Of a stretch of 64,000 nt of DNA, positions 28,862 through 41,109 are shown in pieces. A program made the translations under genes and the position numbers. This stretch comes from Dirofilaria immitis (taxonomy: Eukaryota; Nematoda; Chromadorea; Rhabditida; Onchocercidae). Location of the stretch: positions 8,434,501 through 8,498,500 of the forward strand of contig JAKNDB010000087.1 in assembly GCA_024305405.1 (NCBI GenBank). Direction: 5' to 3'. The notes below the pieces were generated by a model. That model saw only the letters and a program-made list of their open reading frames with translations. It had not been told where the DNA came from and did not search any database. Position 1 is the first letter of the stretch. Every line of letters begins with the position of its first letter.

Positions 28862-31800
28862 TTAACTAAAAGTAAAGGATGTAAAATGACGCTTACGTTG
28901 ATATGACGAAAATGATGGCGTCAATCTTGCTGTTGAAACTTCACTACTATTTATCTGAAATATTGAAGTTAAGCACGGAACAAATAAAGAAATAAAGAAC
29001 CAAACTTGAGAATTAGGAATTATTGAAAGTGAACAAATTATTTTTATTTCAATAATAAAATTATGTTTAAATATCATAAATTTTGTTTTCATTCCATGCA
29101 AATGTCACTATTTTTCTTGAAATTTCTATTTTCAAAAAATATTATCTTATAGCAAAATTTCTTCGAAAATATATAAATAATAAGCAAAATTTAGATTTTA
29201 CCTCATATTTATCCAAAAACCATGAAACAAGATGTTTCAAGTGATTCAAATCAGCCATTAACGGATAACGTCTGTTAAATTCATCCCCATAGATTAACGG
29301 AAATTGTTGAAGTTTACTTAATGATTCTTCTAACTGAGCCATTTTCGTTAATAACTGAAAGTAAGTAAATTCTCCATCTTACTGTTAAAAATTAATAAAA
29401 TTTATATTAGAAACTGGCAAAATATATTAGTAACAGTTATCAGTGGAAAATTAAACAATAATCATTCAAAAATCGGTACTAAGTAAAAATGAAGTTCATA
29501 ATCGATACATCTAGAAATCAAAATAAAAAGTTAAAAAAATCAGCATAGTTGATTGATATCTTAACTAAGGAATCATCAAAGCGAGGCAATTTTAATTCTG
29601 TGTGCTCCTAAAAAGTTATGTGAACTTGTAATTATGCTTTATCATTTGAGATGTGTCTCACAAATTATTCGATCGTTTTAATTGATCATAGATATCATTT
29701 ATTTTGCTAGACCATTTTTGTTTTTCTACTTCTTTTCCATTTCCCATGAAAATTTCATTTTTCATGATTCATTCAAAAATTTAATGTCAATTTATTATCC
29801 ACTCTATCTAAAATTGGTTTAAGCGAACGCACATATACATAGGAATATTTAAGAAAAAAAAGGTGGAATAGAATGAATGTTAGCAAATTCGAATAAAATT
29901 TGAAAATATTAATTTTTAAGTAGTTCATAAATACATCTTCACGCTCCTCTTTTGTCCAAATAGCGAAATCCTTCGTTAGCAACTTGGCTTCTTCTTCAAA
30001 ATTTTCATCATTCAAGATAATTTGGTGAAATTGATTGGTTAACATATGCCGTTTATACATTGTTACTTTAATTGCTGTCATATAATCAATAATATCAGAT
30101 ACTGGAAACTATAAAACATTTATTGTATTTAATTCTTGTACTTTCTTTTCTTAGGTCAAAAATTTTATTTTTATTTCGACAAATGCAAATTTTGTATGGA
30201 AAAATACTTCTTTTTTAGTGGGAAATACTTCGGAAATTATCTTGAACGATATTGGAATATAAGAAATATAAGATAACAAAATTAGAAGATGTATGATTGC
30301 TTCTTTTTATAAAAATTCGCAGTACCAATTTTATACCACTTTATTAATTTTGTTATCAATTTAAATAATGATACTTATCATCAACTATCAATTTTCCTTG
30401 TATAGAGTTTTGAAAAATTAGTCATCTTTAACATCGCTGAAATACTCTTATTCCTTCTCACATATGAAAAGTATTAAAAAATTAGGCGTTTAAATTTTGA
30501 ATACATTCCCTCATATTTTACACTACTGTCATTTACGATTACATTTTCTATGTTACAGAAATTTTGATAATGAATTTTTAAGAAATAACAAAACCTCAAT
30601 GCCAATTTCTTCTGCTTCTATATCTTCTTGCATACGCATTTCAATGTTAAAAATACGTTGTTCCAGTTCTGTTAGTTCATAATTAATTTCAGCAAGTTGA
30701 TTTGAATCGTCTTGTTCTTTTGACAATAAATCGATTGTTGATGAATCTAAAAGTGAATAACATGATTATCATTTACTTCGTATCATGTTTCATCCTAGTT
30801 TTTTAATTCATTCATCCTCGAATGAAATTGAAAAACAATTTTCAGAAATGTCCAAAATAACCCGAGATGGCTTACTATAATATATTTCATGCATTGATAT
30901 TATATAGTATAAGTACGATCGTCAAATCACTTCCAAATTTTTTTTTGAAATTTTAAAATTTTTCGAAATATTTTATTTTGAAAAAGGATGAGAGCAAATA
31001 AAGTAAAACCTGATGGTAAATTTTCTTCATTGATTTTTGACGTGGAAAGTTTTGCCAAACCAGAAGTTTTACTATATAAGGCAGTTGCTTGATTTGAATA
31101 ACTTTCCAGGGTTTTAGCTTGTAATATTTTCAGTTGTACATTTACATTAGAAATCGATTGATCGAATCGTTTCATAAATTTTGATATGAATCTTTCATGT
31201 TGTTTGCTAACCTGTTATTATCACTTTTTTATAACCCTTTACTGATGTTTATTATTTCATAGTCATTTCTGTGGGGGTTTTTTACTTCATAAGTTTAGAA
31301 AAAACTTATAAGTTTTCTAATAACAGCTTGATGCTGTCTTTTGATAAAGCTTGATGCTGTTTTCTTGCATGATTAATACTTTCAATTTGACAACTGATAA
31401 AAAACATAAATTAATTTCAAATAACTAACTAACGGAAGAATATTTTGATTCTTTTTGTTTTAATTTCGTTTCTTTATTGTAAAACACAAAATAAATTAAA
31501 TAATTAATCATATGATCGTAAAATCGAAATTTTTCAATCATATGATATCAATCGATTATATGAATATCGTTATCAGAAAATAGTATCAGATATTCCCAAA
31601 GAATATAACAGCAAGAAGAGAGAAAAGTTTTCTAACATACGGAAATAAAATCGTTCAGGAAATCATTTTCGTGTCTTCCGTATGTTTTATAAAAATTCCT
31701 TTCTCGTTGTTCTATTTTTGCCAAAGTTTCATTTGCAACTCGCATGGCTTCCATAAGACTATTATCTAAATTTTTTTGGAGGAAAAAATGTTTCTCTCTT

Positions 31801-31968
31801 TTCTTTTTCACTTTCGAAAGCGAAAGGTTTCTCAGAATTTCCAATATTTAAAAAATCAAGGAAATTAATTATACTTGTTCTGAGAATAACAAGAGAAAAT
31901 ATTAGTAAAATTTTTCTGAATTGTGCTTTTTTCGAATTTATTTCGCGTTTATTAATTAAAAATTTCAT
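28862..31968 (-). CDS. Unrecognised coiled-coil protein with N-terminal hydrophobic anchor
   Basis: Seven exons join in frame with no correction: 31812-31968, 31641-31765, 31010-31211, 30595-30746, 29935-30108, 29202-29354 and 28862-28954, giving 351 residues. The chosen ATG is three bases after an acceptor-like AG (31972-31973), as in trans-spliced genes. An ordinary acceptor at 31880 would be the alternative. Residues about 20-35 (RKILLIFSLVIL) are hydrophobic and could be a signal anchor. The middle is charged and heptad-like, for example EINYELTELEQRIFNIEMRM and KEQDDSNQLA. The C-terminal third has MAQLEESLSKLQQFP and LKHLVSWFLDKYE, then a Ser/Thr-rich tail. I do not recognise the family. 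It sits about 1 kb downstream of the TRIM23-like gene on the same strand. The exact frame closure across seven exons is the main reason to believe it. Confidence 0.7.
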
Positions 31969-31973
31969 ATTCT

Positions 31974-32959
31974 AAATATCTTTCAGCTAAATCAATCTTT
32001 GTTTTTCTTAATATGATAGGAATCTAGAAAAAAATCAGCTATATAATTCTCGCTTCAGTTAGAAATCGAAAATTTTCTCACTTTCGAAATTCGATTTTTA
32101 CTTCATTGAATCTACATACTAATAACGAATTTCTCACAAGGTATCGAATTTTGCAGAATTTTCAGTATTCATCACATGCGCATACCTTCCTGGATATTCC
32201 TTTTCGACATGTTCGAATGAAACTACCACTCACTTTGGTGCTATAAAGAAAGAATGATTCTCACAGCCTTATTCTTTTATAACTTCTTCCAAATAAAGAC
32301 CTTTTGCGTTCTATTATACTTCATAATTTTCCTTAATTTTGAATTTGTGATGAATTAGAAAACGTAAAATGTTGGACTGTTTACTGTTCAATAAATATAT
32401 TGCATTATAGAAGAATAAATGATATAAAATGGAAACAGAGAATTTAATATTTTAACAAAAGAAAGCTATCAATTTTTTAGAGCTAAACAGGCAATCATTT
32501 CTATCTTATAAAACTATTCATAATATATGACAAGCGAAAATAACAACAGATGCACATGATTTTGCTGAGACAACGTAAAAAAAAAACATAATGTAAATTC
32601 TTATGACATAATGGACAATTTAAATCTAGTTGTGAAATTAAATTAATAAATATGATACTATGCAAAATATGTTATGGCATTATGTAAGATAGATTCTAAG
32701 ATAAGATAAATTCAATTCTTAAACATTATGTAAATTTTCAAAATCCAATTCTTCACGTAAAACATGCATCTATGCCATAAATTAACATAATATGAATGAA
32801 ATCAAAGACTGTAATTTTTAATTTATTTTACTACATAATGAAATATATGAATTTTCATCGATAATTCACAAGCACATAATTCTTTTCGAGAGTTGAATTT
32901 TATAAATCTTGCAGAACTAGTTAGAGAACAATCAGACTAGCATGAGTAAAACTCCACAA
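31974..32959. other. Intercistronic gap of about 1 kb, no gene seen
   Basis: AT-rich spacer between the TRIM23-like gene and the coiled-coil gene, which lie on the same strand. No ORF or structural RNA was recognised. A gap of this size is compatible with either separate promoters or a nematode operon. Confidence 0.5.
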
Positions 32960-35900
32960 TTAATTGCAATACGGATCGGATGTTTGTGTCTCCGCTTCCA
33001 CTTCCAATTCTCCTATTTCATCCGATTGATCCTCCACATCCAGAATTTCCGTTTGATTTCGTGCCAGTAAAAGCTTCGACGTAAGCGCATCAACTGCTTC
33101 CCATAAGCCAATACCGGTCATTGCGTTGCACTGATGAATCATCACAGTTCGCCCTGCAATGAAAGTTTTTTTGACTAAAAAATAATTACATCTAACAACT
33201 GTAGTGAAAAAGACAGTACATCTAACAACTGCATCGGCGCCATATCAAATTATTTATTATTTACATTGTTTCAAAAGTTTGACCTCTTATCTTTTCTCTA
33301 ACTTTAATTTTGATTTAAAAACAACACTAGAACACGAACAGCAAAATATCAGAAATGATTACAAAGAAAATTTTCTAAAAGGTTTACATTAACAACATTT
33401 AATTAGATTCATTGCTAGATTAGTCTACATCTTCGTTGGTCCACTTAATTTTCAGGTAGCCGATAAAGGGGTAACGACTTTTTCTTTGATTAATAAGTTG
33501 GTAATATGATTTGTTTTACCTCAATCCAAACCAATTATTGTCTTTTTCGGATTATAACAAAATCGAATTCGTAAGTAGATCCTCTCCTTTTCCTGTTTTT
33601 CTATCAATGTATAATCAAACTTGCCAGCACTAAACCGATTGATATTCATAACGAGTTGGTCGATAGCAGCCGAACTGACTACGCAGTGTTGACTGACAGT
33701 TGTTGGTTGTCGTCTATTCAAAATAACCAGAAAGCAAGCATCGACAAGTTCTCGTTCGGCAAATATTTTCGCTAATTCATTTTGGGCTTCTCCAAATCGG
33801 CTCGGACATGAGCTATCGATAACAAACACAAGAGCTGCAATTACCTATCATCTATTTTGAAATGAAACACGATTCATATGGCGTACTTTTTGCCATACTG
33901 AGGATGAGAATTTTTAGTAGACAAAAATATCAAATATCTAAAAAACTATCAGAAGTAATATTTCAGTTTCTTCTTTGATAATCTCAAATATTTTTACATG
34001 ATCAAATAATTTCAACTTGATCAAGAATCGAGAAACTTCTCTCTAAATGTATTGAAAAGATGGCACTATTATCTATTAGTTATTTTAATTGAAATAAAAA
34101 TATTAAAATTCGCAACCAAAAAAAACACCTTTCTATCGCTATACAGGTAAAATGATGGATTTTAGAATTGCCTAAAATATTTTCATCAAGTATCTAGAAA
34201 AAATAACCGAAATAGTCATTTGTGCTTAAATACTCTTATCCAAGATGTCACACCTGAATTCTCTATCAGAATTTAATTTTCAAATATATTTATAATAAAT
34301 ATAAGAACCTTGAGTATTCATAAAATAATGTTTCCAAAGACGACGTAACTTTGGCATACCACCAACATCCCACATTGTGAGCTTAAAATTCTTGTACTGT
34401 ATCGTTTCTACATTAAATCCAACTGTTGTCGTCGATTGTCTATATTCATCACTCTAAAAATCTATTCAAGTCCATTAGAAATGATTCTAGAAAAAAATAA
34501 CTTCAGTAGAAGAAGAACTTCACCTAGTTCAAATTAATATAATAAACAAATGTTTATTACATCAACAAATGTTTATCTTTACAAATTAAAGATAAACAAA
34601 TGTTTACCTTTAATTTATAAAGTATCGTTGTTTTTCCAGCTCCATCCAAACCAAGAATAACTAAACGAATATCAACATTTGAACCCATATGAATTCGATT
34701 ATCAGCTGTGAATGAAAACGGAATTCTCGTATCCAGTGAAAGACCACCTTAAGTAAAAATAATTACAAGAGGAAAATTTCAATATCTAATTCGATTTCAG
34801 AAAAAAATAAGGGTCATGCAGGAAATTACCATCATAACTATTTAAATTATTCTCTATAATGAAACTCAAAAAATTGTTTCAACTATTTTTTATTTAGATC
34901 TTCGATGACTAACTAAGCAAATAAATACTTAATTTGATACTTACTTGGAGCAGAAGCGATATCACTTTGATGAGTACGCACAGCATCGAGCATTTTGATA
35001 AGATCGGTTTGCTGCTCAATAAGTCGAGCGTCGTCCATTTCTGAGCTTTCTTGTAACTGTGCTGATACCGCCGTAACCTAAACGATTTTTTTACTTCCAT
35101 CATTCAATATATATAATGTAGCCTAAGAATAACTGAAATTTGATTTCATTAATTTGTTATTTAGTTCATCTTATATAAAAATCCAATTGATATGTTGCAA
35201 CGAAGAGAATAAATTAACCTTATTGAAGAGCAGTAAAAAATTTTAGTTGAAGGAAAGGATAACTTGGATTATACTTGATTAATTGTTCTGAATTATTTAT
35301 GCTTCTCGTTTCTTTATACTTCGCTTCATCCGCTTTTTCTCCTCCAACCGAATAAACAAACCTGCGAAGTAATGAAAGCCAGTTCCTGTTGATGATGCCG
35401 AAGAGCTTCAATTCGATCGGCAACATGCGCATCCAATTGTGACATAGCCGTCTGCTCCTGAAGCTCAAGTTCTTCACGCAATCGCCGGAAATGAGCTTCA
35501 ACTTGTCTTCGTGCGATCACATGAGATCCTTCATTCTCGTCCATTATCTCAGTTACTGTCCTATGGAACAATGATCAAGATTAAAATACTTAATATTTAC
35601 TCCTATTCCAATTTCCCTAAATTATTTATGACCGCCTTAAAAGTCGATCAAGATATTCACACTTGATAATATCTATAACAGAGATAAATACAATGTATAA
35701 CATAACAAAAAAATGAACGAAGACTCACTGCGTCACTCGGATATTCCATCCATTAAGATCACTGATAAAACTTCGGAAATCCGAAAAAGCTTCACGAACC
35801 CGTTCTCTCAATCCAGCCGCTTCAACTTCCAGGAGAGAATGCCGATGATTCCGATGACGTCCATAATCGCGACATAGCAAACACATCAAGCGATTATTTT

Positions 35901-38018
35901 CCAGACACTCTACTTCCTGAAAATTCATAACTCACTTCCAAAAATATAATCATTTCCAGTTCTTCAGCCGTTGTAAACATATACGCATGGATACCTACAA
36001 ATGAAATATGTTTTATTTACACAAGGTATAAGTATATCATCAGAAGTTTTATCTGATAATTATGAGTATAATTATAATATTGTGTGCAAGTTTACAATAA
36101 TAACTTATTTCAAATAAATAATGTTTGACAATTTATTTTTTTATATGATAAACCATTTGTGTGTAACATGTTTAATATATTCTAATAAAATTCAGTATTT
36201 CGTAGAAGATGGTAAATTCTGATAATGAACTTATAATTTGCATTTATTTTTTAGTGCAATTCGTATATTATCAAGTCGATACAAGTATATATTGCTTCGT
36301 TTTTTACACCTAATTATGAAAAAAGGACCTGACATACGAATTCGATTGCATACGCTGAATGGTACGGGCACATTGTTCGAGAAAGAGGTTTTTCACTCAC
36401 GGGCACACGGCAATGCTTCGAAAGCACCCGTCCTGTATGTGTTCTCTTCGAACATTCACTACACATATTACTTTCGCAAACTGTACAATAAAATATAGCG
36501 GTATGTTTTGGATCTTCATCACATGGTATACCGAGTAAGATATCCTTCATATATTCTGATGGTGGAACTTCATCAACCTAAAACGTTTAATTAATTAAAT
36601 TTAACGTCAAAATGTGAGTAGGATTGGGAGAAAAAGATTTCACTACATATAAAATAATTTTCTACATACTGATATCAATAACACCAATTTAAAAATATAC
36701 ACTTTTTGCTAATAAAATCAAATCACTTATGAATGAAAAAAACTGAACAATGGATAACATCAGTACCCGTGTCAAACATTTTAGCGACAGAATATATTTT
36801 TTAGAATATAGATAAAATCATAGAACATAGATTATCTTTCTGTTTTTATATAATAGATATGTTACTTGGCATCAAATACGCTTTTTATTAATTAAGCCTC
36901 TTCCATGAGTTATAATAATTTGAACTAACACAAAATGTTTGAAATATTATTTGACTGAAGTTAAGTATATATTGCACTAAACATATGAATTAAAAACCGC
37001 GTTAATTACATCAATCGAATAAAAAACATCAATTTATTAACATACTATTAAAAACTGAAGCTAGAAAAATCTGATAAAATTCTCAATCTTACATAGAAAA
37101 TATTCTAAGCAATAATAATTTAATATCTAACAGTCTCACTATATATTTGAAACTTACCAATAATGATGAAATCTGATCCGACTGCGTGAATTTCTTGTGC
37201 CGCTCAATTATTTCAATAAGTGCATAATTTTTTTCAACGAAAATATGCAAGGTTCAGTAAGCAATGTAACTATTCGATCAAACGGGCAAACAACTTGGGC
37301 AACGGGTGCGTTAACATCCACTAAAGCTGAACAGCACATCTGACAAACCTTAAATAATTTCACTTATAATTAAAAAGCAGAAATTTCAAATGTCTCATCT
37401 TGGAGAGCGGTGGAAATCACGCAAATTAAAAGAGTACACAAAAACAAAACAAGTGAATCGTTAATTATGATACATATTAATTTATATAAATACCGTGCAA
37501 CATAAATATATGTCAGCTTACTCTGCTCTAAACAAACATTTACGCGAATTATTAATGAAGATAAAAATACTAACGAGTTTATTTAATGGTAATATACTAC
37601 CACTTATAAAAACTTCCGTTCATATAAATATACTATTAATTTATATAAAACCGTTACAATATTAGTTTATGTGAACCATCACTTGCAATTATATTTCAAT
37701 GCATGATTTTAGAGTATAAATATACCCAAATATTTGACGAGCGAACATTAATATCAAATATGTATCATCGAATAAAATACAGAACAATTACATCTATTGA
37801 TCAACTTATATTTCCAACAAATCATAATAGAAAAAAATATGTTCTTTTTATGTTCAAATACACTTCAATCACAAATAAATTGGAAATCTCAAAAGTTTTT
37901 GAGGAGTAAAACTTACTGTGTGACCACAACCATGCAGTACACGTGGAGTCCGGATTTCTACTGCATAACTTTCGTGACATAGAGCACATTCTAATCCCGC
38001 ATCTGAGATAGTACTCAT
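32960..38018 (-). CDS. TRIM23/ARD1-like RING, B-box, coiled-coil, ARF-domain protein
   Basis: Ten exons encode about 583 residues, close to human TRIM23 (574): 37917-38018, 37158-37348, 36329-36577, 35729-35916, 35362-35560, 34945-35077, 34608-34747, 34309-34453, 33625-33834 and 32960-33153. Order: RING (ECALC near residue 10, GCGHTVCQMCC, CPFD), paired B-boxes ([20 protein letters not shown] and [13 protein letters not shown]), coiled coil ([11 protein letters not shown]), ARF GTPase. The GTPase has Walker [10 protein letters not shown], switch [10 protein letters not shown] and switch II DVGGM. The NKxD position reads NRRQ, and the SAK/CA position reads CNA. Family members are E3 ubiquitin ligases fused to an ARF-type GTPase, active on endomembranes and in autophagy and immune signalling. 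The exon at 37158-37348 needs one extra A (T run 37228-37234 on +). The exon ending at 33625 uses a GC donor (GCTG then GCAAGT), which closes the frame exactly. Confidence 0.93.
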
Positions 38019-38964
38019 TTTTCATGCATAAAAACAAATAATTTTGAATCATTGACCCATACTTTTCTGGAAAAATAAAAAGAGCAGGAAATGCATCAAC
38101 GAAGAATGAAAACAAATATTTTCGGAATAAAACGGCGAAATCAAAACAATCGGTTGCAACTGTTCTCTCATTCATTTCTCTTGTCACTTTTAATCAGTAA
38201 ATAAAATTTCCACGACTTATATGTATCGCTTAAGACTAAACCGCAATCTTCTTTGAAAGTTCTATCATTTAGTGTGAGCAATAATGAGAATCTGAATGAG
38301 CAATTGTAAGATATAAGGTATTCATTATACCTTATTAGATGTATGTTTAGTCAACAAGAAGTAATAAACAAGAAAGAAAAACGCAAGTTTATTTTTACCG
38401 TAATATTTCTGAGAAATTCCACTGAAAATTTAACGAACAGCCTAACCAACAAAAATGCAGTAGAATGATCATATGGCTCGTCTTATATGCTTAAAAATCG
38501 ATGAAGAGAGCGTAGTAACTGGGAGGTCACATTATCGGAGGAAACAATCAAATTTATCCATTTCTTCCAACAAAAAGTTAAAACTTTTCTACTCTATTAA
38601 AATAACCTGAATAACAAGAACAAAAATAAACAATGAACATTTTCTAAATATTACTTAGCATTCTCTAATAAAACTATTTTCTGGAAAAAGCTTTAGGAAG
38701 TCCATAAAATCGAAAAGAAAAAATAAACTGGAGCAAAATTAGAAAGTTCAATTTTATCGTTATCTGAAGGAGAAATCAAATGGAAAAATCGTCACACGTA
38801 GAATCGACTTCTCAAAGAAATGTTTGTCAAAGCCTCCAATCATATAATAAATTCATCAAGAAAGCATATCATTTATCATACAAATTACATCAAAAATATT
38901 TTGAGTCTATATCAATCATCCCTAAACATAATTCTAAATCGGTGTTCTAAAATCTTATCGTGAA
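38019..38964. other. Intercistronic gap of about 0.95 kb, no gene seen
   Basis: AT-rich spacer between the GPANK1-like gene and the TRIM23-like gene on the same strand; no ORF or RNA recognised. Confidence 0.5.
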
Positions 38965-41097
38965 TCATTCGTTTTTGTGGTCTCTAATTTCTTCTCCTTT
39001 TGTCGCAGGCCTTATTTTCACACCGTTGGCCTGAAAATTCACATTACGAAATATTTAATAGAAAACAATAGTAATAAAATTCATAGTGAAACAACCATTA
39101 ATTTAGAAAAAACTTTTAGAAAAGGAAATGGAATTTAAGAACTAGAAAGTTATATACCTTGAAATGAGTCATTTTAGGTATATCAATATAACCCAAACCA
39201 AGCTTATCTCTTTTCAGCACTGTTTTTATTGGATATCGACGACCCGTTGCATCACGACCCAATCCTTCAAATTCATCCCATCCACTTCTTCGTAAAATAC
39301 GATAGCCTTTATTCCATACTGGAATTCCATAGCCTGGATCAAGCACTGGTTTCCGGGTTTCCAAAAGATGTGCTACACTGCTTAAATGAGCTTCTCCTAC
39401 ATAATTACACTGACAAGCATCGCAAAAGCATGCAGAATCCAAAATTTTTCTGGATCTTTTAATCTTTCGCGAGGATAATTCGCACCGTATTCTGAAATTT
39501 CCGAATCATAACAAGAAAGATTTTAATAGAAAAATTAGAAAATCCCCATTTGCAATTCCACAATATTGATGATAAATTTCTTCACTAATAACAGTACACA
39601 AATTTAAGCAAAGCGCATACTTTTATTTCTCGGGTAGCAACCCACCACTAAGATCATTGCAATCCTAGGTTTGTTAATTAGATTTAAAACAAGCTAAGCT
39701 ATAGCAAATGTTAAAAAGTAGTATAGTCACATCAGACACTTAACTATAATATATATTTATCAGCTGAAAAATTACTAAAACATACTTAAATTTTTCCCTT
39801 TGATACGAAATAATATACCGGTATATTTCATCGTGTCCACATTTCAATGCGAAATCGGCAGCCGACTCACCTGATTTGCTCCTATATTGTAAATTCATGT
39901 TGTAAAATTTAACCGAAATTTATTTCAAAAAACATCAAACGAAACATCAATTCTAATGCATCATAGTTTTCTGAAACAAAAAACTGAAAATATAAAAACT
40001 TCTGCCTTTGTTTATATAAGACTATTCAATATAAAATCATATCATCAAAAATAATAAAAATAAAAAGTACTGCATGTTACATCATGTGCGGCTAATTTTA
40101 TGTATGGATTAACGATTACTTTTCAAGTACTGAATTACCGTTGTGATATGAATAATTATCGTTAAATGAATTAAAGATAATTGTTTATTAGTTGATGAAA
40201 CAAACTATTTTTATCAGACCGTGTTTGTCTAAAATAATATGATGATAACTGTTACAGCAAATAAACCCAATAGAACTTATATTACGTATGAACTACTCTG
40301 CATGATTGATAACCTTCTCATGTCAAATAAATCAACTTGGACGAAATAATTTTTTATGCGCCAAATGAACTGTTTTAAATTATCCATCATCTAAAAAATA
40401 GGAAAACTGATATACAACCGTTTTGAAATATCCGCTCCTACAGATAATAAATATTTAACAATATGCAAATGACCCGCATAACTCGCACACATCAGTGCAG
40501 TCCAACCATACTGATCTGATACATTGATATCCATTCCTGCAATTTTTATGTCACATCACTTTTCGTTGCCGATATTTTATCTTTCGTTTGCAATCTTTAA
40601 GCATATTTCTCCGAATATCAATCATCAAATCGATATTTCATCTTTTTTTTTTCTCAACTGTATTGGCGGATAAAAAATTGGGAAAAGAGACTTTTTTTTT
40701 CAGCATAAAGTATATAAGAAATGAATATACCTTCCCTACAATGATAATCCATGACACTTCGCACATTTCCATTTGCAGCATCTTTGAAAAATTGTTCGAG
40801 ATTTTTCTTGATATCACCTTGCTCTTTCATATTAGTCAATAATTTCGTGAACTTCCGGGAATGCTGATAACTATTCTTAATTATTTGCAATTCCTTGGTC
40901 ATTACGATATCCGATGCTACAGAAGCGGATGGTTCAGCCAACATAGTTTCATAGAAAGATCTTATCTCTTCGCCATAAATGATTGCTTTCGAGGAGCTTT
41001 CCGTAATAGAAGTTTGTGTATCGATAATTGAATTTGCCTTGACGAATCGAATCTCTTTATATTTCCCAGTAAGAGCAGCATTTTCTAATTGATGCAT
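38965..41097 (-). CDS. GPANK1-like protein with ankyrin repeats and G-patch
   Basis: Five exons close in frame: 40731-41097, 40419-40536, 39786-39881, 39158-39491 and 38965-39030, totalling 326 residues (human GPANK1 about 356). The start MHQLENAAL at 41097 lies ten bases after an acceptor-like AG. The N-terminal 120 residues are charged and lack a recognised domain. Ankyrin repeats follow: DQYGWTALMCASYAGHLHIV with KYLLSVGADIS, then SGESAADFALKCGHDEIYRY. A Cys/His patch (CFCDACQCNY, then LSSVAHLL) precedes the G-patch, GYRILRRSGWDEFEGLGRDA, followed by KTVLKRDKLGLGYIDIPKMT. G-patch proteins usually bind nucleic acid or stimulate DEAH helicases; the role of this family is poorly defined. In the fourth exon an alternative frame reads YPRERLKDPEKF, which would need two compensating indels; the uncorrected frame is given here. 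Confidence 0.9.
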
Positions 41098-41109
41098 ATT
41101 AAAAGTCCT
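41098..41109 (-). promoter_or_regulatory. Probable trans-splice acceptor of the GPANK1-like gene
   Basis: On the minus strand a pyrimidine-rich TTTCACTCCAG sits ten bases upstream of the ATG. No plausible upstream coding exon was found, so spliced-leader addition is the simplest reading. Confidence 0.5.
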
